From assembly GCA_003529305.1 (NCBI GenBank), contig DPWC01000226.1, forward strand, positions 1-6,956: a stretch of 6,956 nucleotides of DNA, read 5' to 3'. Every line of letters begins with the position of its first letter. The stretch's first letter is position 1. Of this stretch, positions 1 through 5,235 are shown piece by piece. Made by a program: the position numbers and the translations under genes. Source of the stretch: Actinomycetota bacterium (GTDB taxonomy: Bacteria; Actinomycetota; Actinomycetes; UBA12327). Below the pieces are notes generated by a model. That model saw nothing but the letters and a program-made list of their open reading frames with translations, was not told the origin of the DNA and searched no databases.

Positions 1-552
1 GCCACCTATCGACAGACGATTCGCGCGTTGTCGCGCGTGACAGAGGTGGGTGGTTATACCGAAACCGGTCATGCTCGCCGAGTCTGCGACATTGCGCTGG
101 CCATCGGCCGCGAGATGGGGATGGGCGAGAAAGAATTGCTCGACTTGGAATATGCAGCGCTGATGCACGACATTGGCCAGCTGTCTTTGGAAGCCCCCAT
201 TCCTGGTGGTGCCACCGTGGTGGCTGCGCCGTATGAGCAGCGGCTGATTGCCGACAAGGGCGCCGATGTCATCGTGCAAACAGGAGTGCTGGATGAGGTG
301 GCGAAGATTGTTCGCCACATCCCAGATCCGTATCGACGACCACAAGAGGTGGTCGATACCACCGTTCCGCTGGCCAGTCGGATCATTCGGGCTGCTAATG
401 CCTTCGACGATCTTGTTGGCGGGTCGATGGAGGCCTCGCGTCGACTGGAAGCGGTGGAGCGCCTGCGCCTCGGCATGGTGTACGACTTCGATCCCGATGT
501 CGTCAACACACTGTCACGAATCGTGGAACGCTCCGCCTCTTTCTCCTTGTGA
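1..552 (+). CDS. HD-domain phosphohydrolase, C-terminal part (5' end outside window)
   Basis: The reading frame is open from base 1 and stops at TGA 550-552, giving 183 residues, so the start lies upstream and the TTG at 28 is probably internal. The fragment is a nearly complete HD domain. Counting from base 1, it shows His24 (ETGH), the His56-Asp57 pair in LMHDIG, His106 (IVRHIPD) and Asp136 (ANAFDDL), the usual order of metal ligands in HD and HD-GYP hydrolases. The spacing resembles HD-GYP cyclic-di-GMP phosphodiesterases, but their HHE and GYP signatures are not conserved: the matching stretch reads RHIPDPYRRP. It may therefore hydrolyse another phospho-substrate or only sense one. I infer an N-terminal sensory or linker region upstream, which cannot be seen. 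The next gene begins 33 bp downstream. The HD assignment is fairly sure; the substrate is unknown. Confidence 0.8.
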   Translation, partial: ATYRQTIRALSRVTEVGGYTETGHARRVCDIALAIGREMGMGEKELLDLEYAALMHDIGQLSLEAPIPGGATVVAAPYEQRLIADKGADVIVQTGVLDEVAKIVRHIPDPYRRPQEVVDTTVPLASRIIRAANAFDDLVGGSMEASRRLEAVERLRLGMVYDFDPDVVNTLSRIVERSASFSL

Positions 553-573
553 GGCAACGCTGCGTGTGCACCC

Positions 574-579
574 TAGGAT
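574..579 (+). promoter_or_regulatory. Putative -10 box for leaderless transcription of the biotin carrier gene
   Basis: TAGGAT fits the actinobacterial -10 consensus TANNNT. Six bases separate it from the ATG at 586, so transcription would begin at the A of the start codon, the geometry of leaderless genes common in this phylum. No good -35 is seen 16-18 bp upstream. The same bases include AGGA, which could act as a weak Shine-Dalgarno site on a longer transcript. Confidence 0.45.
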
Positions 580-585
580 GGCGGC

Positions 586-804
586 ATGTCGCAGGAGGTC
601 CGTGCCGAACTTGTTGCCAACATCGCCAAGGTGGTGGTGGAGGTAGGTCAGCGCGTCGAGGCTGGCGACATGGTGGTGCTGCTGGAGTCCATGAAGATGG
701 AGATTCCCCTGCTGGTGGAGCACGCCGGAACCGTGACCGCGATCCATGTGCGCGAGGGTGATGTCGTCCAAGAAGGCGATGTGCTGGTCGAACTGCAGGA
801 TTAA
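586..804 (+). CDS. Biotin/lipoyl-binding carrier protein (TB7.3 / Rv3221c family)
   Basis: This 72-residue protein consists of one biotinyl domain. The biotinylation signature ESMKMEIP lies at residues 34-41, with Lys37 the expected acceptor, flanked by the paired beta-strand halves (VVVEVGQRVEAGD and TVTAIHVREGDVVQEGD) of the flattened barrel. Length and sequence closely resemble mycobacterial TB7.3, a stand-alone biotinylated protein whose carboxylase partner is poorly defined. No carboxylase or biotin-ligase gene is visible here. The ATG at 586 is chosen because it gives the family's usual N-terminus (SQEVRAELVANI) and lies at the right distance from a TANNNT box. It is a plausible consumer of the biotin made by the operon encoded 1.2 kb downstream on the other strand. 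In Mycobacterium this gene sits next to pdtaS; here a pdtaS-like gene lies on the same strand 5.8 kb further on. Confidence 0.93.
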   Translation: MSQEVRAELVANIAKVVVEVGQRVEAGDMVVLLESMKMEIPLLVEHAGTVTAIHVREGDVVQEGDVLVELQD

Positions 805-812
805 CCCCTGGA

Positions 813-840
813 CCCCCGATTTTGTGCCCCCGATTTCGTG
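813..840 (+). repeat. Two tandem 14-bp repeats upstream of pilT
   Basis: CCCCCGATTTTGTG (813-826) is followed immediately by CCCCCGATTTCGTG (827-840), identical at 13 of 14 positions. A partial third copy, CCCCCGAAT, occurs at 851-859. The array fills much of the 93-bp spacer between the biotin carrier gene and pilT. It could be a protein-binding array for pilT control or simple slippage; nothing in the sequence decides. Confidence 0.6.
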
Positions 841-897
841 CCTGAGGCGTCCCCCGAATGGGCTAAAGCCCTGCTGGGTGGGTGCCGATAAGAGGGC

Positions 898-1989
898 GTG
901 GAGTCTGCTGCGGCCCTGACCATTGAGCCCTACCTGCGCGCACTTGTGGAGTCAGGTGGCTCTGACCTGCATTGCAAGACCGGGTCGCCCCCGAGGGTTC
1001 GCATCGATGGTCGACTGCGCCGCCTTGATGCACCCGAGCTGACCGCTGCCGATACCGAAGCCATGCTGCTCGAGGTCTTGCGACCGGATCTGAAGGATGA
1101 GTTTGCGCGCACCCATGAAGCGGACTTTGCCTTCGCGCTGTCCGGTGTCGGCCGGTTTAGGGTCAATGCCTTTCGTGGTCGCGGCGAGGTCGGACTCGTC
1201 TTTCGCCGAGTGACCAACGGGGCAATACCCGTGGACAGTCTGGGCTTGCCGGAATCGGTGAAAGCGTTGGCGCTAGAGCCCCGTGGCCTTGTGCTCGTCA
1301 CCGGACCGACGGGGTCTGGCAAGACCACGACGATGGCCGGAATGATCGATCACATCAACAACAATCGTGAAGTCCACATCGTCACGATTGAGGACCCCAT
1401 CGAGGTCATTCACAAAGACAATCTCGCCATGATCAATCAGCGCGAGGTGCGCGTTGACACCGAAGACTTCTCTGTGGCACTTCGGGCAGCTATGCGCCAG
1501 GACCCTGATGTGATCTTCGTCGGAGAGATGCGAGACACCGAGACGGTCACTGCTGCCCTCACGGCTGCTGAGACGGGGCACTTCGTCCTCTCCACGATGC
1601 ACACCACTGATGCCACGGAGACCATCAACCGCATCATTGACTTCTTCCCTCCGCATGAGCAGACGCAGGTACGCCTGTCATTGGCTTCCGCCTTGAAGGG
1701 GATCGTGTGTCAACGACTCGTACCGCGCGCAGACGGTCGGGGTCGGTGCGTCGCGGTCGAGGTGTGCATCAACACCGGGCGCGTTGCCGAAGCCATCACA
1801 GATCCGACGCGCACTGCCGAAATCGGTCGGTTGATCGCCGAGGGCGGCTTTTACGGCATGCAAACCTTTGACGAATCGTTGATCTCGTTGTACCGCGACA
1901 AGGTCATCACGCTGGATGCGGCGATGGTCGCGGCTACCTCACCGCATGACATGACGGTGGAACTGCGTCGCTTGGGTCTGGTCGACTAA
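898..1989 (+). CDS. pilT: PilT/PilB-family ATPase, PilT-type (type IV pilus twitching motility)
   Basis: At 363 residues this has the length and layout of PilT, the cytoplasmic hexameric ATPase that powers pilus retraction. The N-terminal PAS-like domain begins with GGSDLHCKTGSPPRVRIDG (residues 20-38), the typical PilT opening. Walker A is GPTGSGKT (136-143, Lys142), the Asp box lies at 161-170 (IVTIEDPIEV), Walker B is DPDVIFVGE (202-210, Glu210) and the His box is ETGHFVLSTMHT (225-236). The AIRNLI motif needed for retraction in proteobacterial PilT is replaced by RVAEAI (295-300), whereas MQTFDESL after it is kept. GTG 898 is used because it gives the expected N-terminus; the preceding AGAGGG is too close to be a good ribosome site. 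No pilin, PilB or PilC gene is in the window, so retraction, extension or a related role remains open. It converges on bsaP with 9 bp between stops. Confidence 0.88.
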   Translation: MESAAALTIEPYLRALVESGGSDLHCKTGSPPRVRIDGRLRRLDAPELTAADTEAMLLEVLRPDLKDEFARTHEADFAFALSGVGRFRVNAFRGRGEVGLVFRRVTNGAIPVDSLGLPESVKALALEPRGLVLVTGPTGSGKTTTMAGMIDHINNNREVHIVTIEDPIEVIHKDNLAMINQREVRVDTEDFSVALRAAMRQDPDVIFVGEMRDTETVTAALTAAETGHFVLSTMHTTDATETINRIIDFFPPHEQTQVRLSLASALKGIVCQRLVPRADGRGRCVAVEVCINTGRVAEAITDPTRTAEIGRLIAEGGFYGMQTFDESLISLYRDKVITLDAAMVAATSPHDMTVELRRLGLVD

Positions 1990-1995
1990 AGCGAC
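1967..1995. terminator. Weak hairpin at the pilT/bsaP convergent ends
   Basis: GTCGCTT (1967-1973) pairs perfectly with AAGCGAC (1989-1995) across a 15-nt loop that includes the pilT stop region. It is the only inverted repeat I find near the tail-to-tail junction. The stem is short and no T-run follows on either strand, so this is a doubtful bidirectional terminator. Factor-dependent termination or overlapping transcripts are equally possible. Confidence 0.2.
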
Positions 1996-1998
1996 TGT

Positions 1999-2235
1999 TC
2001 AGAGCACCGCCCCGTGCTGGCTACAGGTGGCGCTCCAACCCGCGGGCAGCACCTGCACCACCATTCGGCGCCGACATTGGGGGCAGTAACGCGGCGGTTC
2101 GAGTTCTCGGGCCGAGCGGCAGCCGGTGTGGTCACCCTCGGTCATGGATTCGCCGCACCTATCGCACCAGAGGGCCTCAGTAGATTCGTCAGCCGCGTTA
2201 CTCATCACACTGCTCACAATGCTCACAGTGCTCAC
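1999..2235 (-). CDS. bsaP: Biotin synthase auxiliary protein BsaP (Rv1590 family)
   Basis: This small Cys-rich protein is at most 78 residues and is the last gene of the biotin operon. Cysteines are C24, C27, C39, C51, C54 and C71, with His36 and His74, arranged as two halves: CDRCG...HTGC and YCPQC...CSQHG. The core ELEPPRYCPQCRRRMVVQV followed by GW and a Cys is what I recall of mycobacterial Rv1590, which sits directly behind bioB there as well. Rv1590 was reported to be required for mycobacterial BioB to convert dethiobiotin to biotin and was named BsaP. The Cys pattern suggests metal or iron-sulfur handling, which is inference. GTG 2233-2235 overlaps the bioB stop as GTGA. Further in-frame starts exist at GTG 2224-2226, 2215-2217, 2206-2208 and ATG 2203-2205, so the true N-terminus may be up to 10 residues shorter. 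The first conserved Cys comes after all of them. Confidence 0.88.
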   Translation of the reverse strand: MSTVSIVSSVMSNAADESTEALWCDRCGESMTEGDHTGCRSARELEPPRYCPQCRRRMVVQVLPAGWSATCSQHGAVL

Positions 2236-2238
2236 ACT
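2203..2238 (-). repeat. Four 9-bp tandem repeats across the bioB stop / bsaP start
   Basis: Read on the minus strand from 2238 to 2203 the units are AGTGTGAGC, ACTGTGAGC, ATTGTGAGC and AGTGTGATG, consensus ANTGTGAGC. The array contains the last Val codon and TGA stop of bioB, the overlapping GTG start of bsaP and all alternative in-frame starts of bsaP. Nine bases is three codons, so gain or loss of a unit would keep the bsaP frame and change only its start region. Confidence 0.85.
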
Positions 2239-3293
2239 GCGTCGGCGACAGCCTTGATCGGCATGCGCAAGTCGGTGAGCAGGTCCAGGTCAGCATCGGC
2301 AGACCTGCCCAGCGTGGTCAGGTAGTTACCCACGATGATCGCGTTGATGCCGCCGAGCAGGCCGTCGCGAGTTCCGATGTCACCCAGCGTTACCTCACGC
2401 CCACCGGCAAAGCGCAACACCGTTCGAGGCATCGCTAAGCGGAAGGCCGCAATCGTGCGCAACGCATCCCGCGCGGACATCACGGGTACATCCTCAAAGG
2501 GAGTGCCGGGTCGCGGATTGAACAGATTCAACGGCACCTCGTGGGGATCAAGAGCCGCAAGCTGGCTGGCAAGTTCGGCGCGCTGTTCCACGGTCTCACC
2601 CATGCCGACGATCCCGCCACAGCACACTTCCATCGACGAATCGCGCACCATGGTCAAAGTGTCGAAGCGCTCCTGCCAGGTGTGGGTGGTCACCACCTGG
2701 GGGAAGTACGACTCGGCGGTTTCCAGATTGTGGTTGTAACGGTGGACGCCCATGGCCACCAACTCATCGACTTGGCTTTGGGTAAGGATCCCTAGAGAGG
2801 CCGCCACATTGATGTCCACCGCTGAGCGGATCGCGGCTACCGCCGAGCGCATCTGATCCATCAGACGCTCATCAGGACCGCGGACCGCGGCAACGATGCA
2901 GAACTCACTGGCGCCGGTCTCTGCCGTCTGCTTCGCGGCCGTGACGAGTTCTTCAATGTCCAGCCACACCGCACGAACAGGAGAGGCGAACAGCCCAGAC
3001 TGCGAGCAGAAGTGACAGTCCTCGGGGCACCCGCCCGTCTTCAAGCTGACGATCCCCTCCACTTCAACCTCGGGGCCACACCAGCGCAGTCGAACCTCGT
3101 GCGCCAATGCCAGCGCATCGGCCACAGCGTCATCGGGCAACTTCAGGACCTGCAGGACTTGGTCAGCACTGAGACCTTCACCGCGTTGCAATACCTGCTC
3201 ACGAGCGATGGCAAGAATGTCGGTGGCAGGCGACGGCGAAGCGACTGCGGGCTCATCTACCGCGTCACGAATGCCGTTGATCTGGGATGTCAC
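2232..3293 (-). CDS. bioB: Biotin synthase BioB (BsaP-associated type)
   Basis: BioB is a radical-SAM enzyme that inserts sulfur into dethiobiotin to make biotin. The 353-residue protein has an N-terminal extension relative to E. coli BioB, then GGCPEDCHFCSQS with the [4Fe-4S] ligands C89, C93 and C96 (CxxxCxxC), YNHNLET (186-192) and GGIVGMGET (226-234). Against the E. coli auxiliary [2Fe-2S] ligands, C97 corresponds to C132 (SEFC), C188 to C224 and R260 to R294 (VLRFAGGRE), but C128 corresponds to Ala164 (NVAASLG). An extra Cys225 follows C224 (EVCCGG). The sulfur-donor cluster is therefore probably not the classical one, which fits the bsaP gene immediately downstream. GTG 3291-3293 overlaps the bioD TGA as GTGA and is preceded by a strong GGAGGAGG ribosome site inside bioD. 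The stop overlaps the bsaP start. Confidence 0.97.
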   Translation of the reverse strand: MTSQINGIRDAVDEPAVASPSPATDILAIAREQVLQRGEGLSADQVLQVLKLPDDAVADALALAHEVRLRWCGPEVEVEGIVSLKTGGCPEDCHFCSQSGLFASPVRAVWLDIEELVTAAKQTAETGASEFCIVAAVRGPDERLMDQMRSAVAAIRSAVDINVAASLGILTQSQVDELVAMGVHRYNHNLETAESYFPQVVTTHTWQERFDTLTMVRDSSMEVCCGGIVGMGETVEQRAELASQLAALDPHEVPLNLFNPRPGTPFEDVPVMSARDALRTIAAFRLAMPRTVLRFAGGREVTLGDIGTRDGLLGGINAIIVGNYLTTLGRSADADLDLLTDLRMPIKAVADAV

Positions 3294-4042
3294 AGTGCCT
3301 CCTCCGGCCGGTGTGCCTGCGCGAAGTCTGCCGCATCAAACCGGCCGCCGAGCTCAGGACCAAGACTGCGTGCTGCGATGTCGCTGAGGTCGTGACGAAC
3401 TCCGGAATTCTCGGGCAGGGCGCCTATCAGGGGCGCGATGGCATCAAGGTCGGCCAGATTGGCACAAGCGGCGAGATCTGGTGTCCTCGGCCAGGCGCCG
3501 ATGATCAGACCGAGGACATCAAGATCTCGACCGTTGGCCGCTTCCACTGTGGCGGCAGTGTGGTGCAGCGTGCCAAGACCGGAGGCCACGACGACCACGA
3601 CCTTGGCACTGACCTCGCGCGCAAGATCAGCCACTGTCCATGGAGCGTGGTCACTGAAATTCACGAGCAGACCGCCAGCGCCTTCGATCACGGTGAGATC
3701 TGCTGTTTCGCTGATCGCATGACACTGCGTCACTACCTCAGACAGTGACAGGGCTGGTAGGTGTGCCAATCGTGCGGCGGCCGCCGGCGCCAGAGGATGG
3801 GTAAAGCGGGCTAGTTCGTGGGTGGTCAGTCCGGCCAGTTGCTCACCGCTGACAGCCGAGGCCACCAGGCTTCGGACAACATCGACATCGCCGGGATCTG
3901 CTGGGCCCACGCCGGTCTGTCCGGGTTTGATCACGGCAACGCGCTGTCCGGCGCGCAAGGCGTTGATCGCGACGGTGGCGGTGACAATCGTCTTGCCCAC
4001 ATCGGTTCCGGTACCGGTGATGAGCAGCGGCCCGCTGATCAT
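3290..4042 (-). CDS. bioD: Dethiobiotin synthetase BioD
   Basis: BioD uses ATP and CO2 to close the ureido ring of 7,8-diaminopelargonic acid, giving dethiobiotin. The 250-residue protein opens with the P-loop GTGTDVGKT (residues 10-18, Lys17), followed by the substrate-binding IKPGQTG (38-44, Lys39), EGAGGLLV (120-127) and GLGTLHHTA (155-163), all typical of actinobacterial BioD. The frame is open upstream to an ATG at 4177, but that would run 138 bases into bioF. ATG 4040-4042 is preferred because it puts the P-loop next to the N-terminus, as in the family, and overlaps the bioF stop as ATGA. The gene ends in a 4-nt overlap with the bioB GTG. Nothing indicates damage; all key residues are present. 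Confidence 0.96.
   Translation of the reverse strand: MISGPLLITGTGTDVGKTIVTATVAINALRAGQRVAVIKPGQTGVGPADPGDVDVVRSLVASAVSGEQLAGLTTHELARFTHPLAPAAAARLAHLPALSLSEVVTQCHAISETADLTVIEGAGGLLVNFSDHAPWTVADLAREVSAKVVVVVASGLGTLHHTAATVEAANGRDLDVLGLIIGAWPRTPDLAACANLADLDAIAPLIGALPENSGVRHDLSDIAARSLGPELGGRFDAADFAQAHRPEEAL
3298..3305 (-). promoter_or_regulatory. Strong Shine-Dalgarno site for bioB inside bioD
   Basis: GGAGGAGG on the minus strand lies 4 nt before the bioB GTG and also encodes the Glu-Glu near the BioD C-terminus (PEEAL). It is the clearest ribosome site in the operon and supports the GTG at 3293. The bioF and bioD starts have no comparable site and probably depend on coupling through their stop-start overlaps. 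Confidence 0.75.
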
Positions 4043-5235
4043 GAGCTGCCCGTCAGGCTGCGCGCGACGGCAGCGAGCGCGGCTGCCGTGCGAGCTAAAT
4101 CGGGTTCCGACAGGTTCGCGCGCGCGGTGAGTCGCAGCAGAGATTGACCATCGGGAACCGATGGCGGGCGAAAGCAACCGACGCGGACACCATGCTCGGC
4201 GCAGATGTCGCGTGCCTGTACCGCATCCTGTGCCGACCCGATCGTGATGCCCACCACTGCGGCATCTGGTGGTGTCACGGTCAACCCCATGCTGGTGGCT
4301 AACTCGGCAAGGTGGGCGGCATTTGCTCGCGCGCGGTTGGGCAGGTCAGGTTCGGTGATGACAATGCGTAGCGCCGCTAGTGCTGCCGCCACACTCGGCG
4401 GAGCCAATGCGGTATCGAAGATCACTGGCCGTGCGGCGTCTATGAGGTGATCAATGACCGCCTGAGAGCCCATCACCACCCCGCCTTGCGCGGCCAGAGC
4501 TTTGGACAAGGTGGCCGTCATAACGATGTCATCGGCGGGCAGCAGCCCGGCGGCAGCGGCGGCACCCTGTCCGCGGTGACCGACCACGCCCAGTGCATGA
4601 GCTTCGTCGACCACCAAGACGGCATGAGAGGTGCGGGCAAGATCCGCCAGTTCGGCCACGGGGGCCGCGTCACCTGCGGCGCTGAAGATCGCGTCGGTGA
4701 CCAGGAGGTCGCTACCCAAGTGGTCGCTGTCCAAGTGGTTGGTGTCTCGCGTGGCTGTGCCTCGGTGCTGGCTCAATGCCTGGGCGAAGGCGGCGGGATC
4801 GCAATGAGCCACCACATGGGTCTGACCAGTAGCCAGGCGACAAGCGTCAATGATCGATGCATGGTTGGACGCATCGCTGACGATCACACACTCCGGTGTG
4901 GTCAATGCAGTGATCACCGCCAGGTTGGCCAGATAGCCCGAGGACACCACGAGCGCACTCTGCGTGCCGGTGAAGGCGGCCAGCTCCTGCTCCAGTTCGC
5001 GATGCAGTTGGGTCGAGCCGGTCACCAGTCGCGAGGCACCAGATCCGGCACCCCACACGGTGGCGGCCTCAGCGGCGGCGGCAACAACACGCGGGTCGCG
5101 CTGCAGACCCAAGTAGTCGTTGGAGGCCAGGTCAAGCAGGCCGTCGTGATCGGGGTCGCGGTAGTGCAACGAGCGTCGAAGTCCCGCTGCCTCTCGCTGT
5201 TGTCGGAACGCCTCGAGCCAGTCCAACCCGGTCAT
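4039..5235 (-). CDS. bioF: 8-amino-7-oxononanoate synthase BioF
   Basis: BioF is the PLP-dependent decarboxylative condensation of a pimeloyl thioester with L-alanine that forms KAPA, the first ring-assembly step. The 398-residue protein carries the alpha-oxoamine synthase landmarks: LASNDYLGL (36-44), GSGASRLVTGS (64-74), DASNHASI (121-128, His125 stacking on PLP), VVDEAHALG (208-216, Asp210 and His213), TATLSKALAAQGG with the Schiff-base Lys245, and FRPPSVPDGQSLLRLT near the C-terminus. A hydrophilic insert at about residues 158-177, ending in NHLDSDHLGSD, precedes the strand LLVTDAIFSAAGD and is encoded partly by a 15-bp tandem repeat. It is longer than the matching loop of E. coli BioF. 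ATG 5233-5235 overlaps the bioA stop as ATGA, with no strong ribosome site, so translation is probably coupled. Confidence 0.96.
   Translation of the reverse strand: MTGLDWLEAFRQQREAAGLRRSLHYRDPDHDGLLDLASNDYLGLQRDPRVVAAAAEAATVWGAGSGASRLVTGSTQLHRELEQELAAFTGTQSALVVSSGYLANLAVITALTTPECVIVSDASNHASIIDACRLATGQTHVVAHCDPAAFAQALSQHRGTATRDTNHLDSDHLGSDLLVTDAIFSAAGDAAPVAELADLARTSHAVLVVDEAHALGVVGHRGQGAAAAAGLLPADDIVMTATLSKALAAQGGVVMGSQAVIDHLIDAARPVIFDTALAPPSVAAALAALRIVITEPDLPNRARANAAHLAELATSMGLTVTPPDAAVVGITIGSAQDAVQARDICAEHGVRVGCFRPPSVPDGQSLLRLTARANLSEPDLARTAAALAAVARSLTGSS
4701..4739 (-). repeat. 15-bp tandem repeat inside bioF
   Basis: On the plus strand, CGCTACCCAAGTGGT (4710-4724) and CGCTGTCCAAGTGGT (4725-4739) match at 13 of 15 positions. 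The preceding CCAGGAGGT (4701-4709) is a further partial copy. Fifteen bases keep the frame, and on the coding strand the units encode the repeated NHLDS/DHLGS peptide. This points to a recent in-frame slippage expansion in a surface loop of BioF. Confidence 0.7.

Noticed and set aside
69..557. 162-codon minus-strand open frame opposite the HD-domain gene
   Set aside because: The HD frame carries all expected metal ligands; the antisense product is Ser/Arg/Thr-rich and matches nothing I recognise.
860..871. GGGC-TAAA-GCCC hairpin as a terminator of the biotin carrier gene
   Set aside because: The stem has only four pairs with no following T-run, too weak to call a terminator.
2203..2238. CRISPR-like or regulatory RNA repeat at the bioB-bsaP junction
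   Set aside because: The units are 9 bp with no spacers and lie within coding sequence, so a CRISPR array is excluded; a simple tandem duplication explains them.
4043..4177. N-terminal extension of bioD to an upstream ATG
   Set aside because: It would place 45 unrelated residues ahead of the P-loop and run deep into bioF. The ATG at 4042 gives the family's normal N-terminus and the ATGA overlap.
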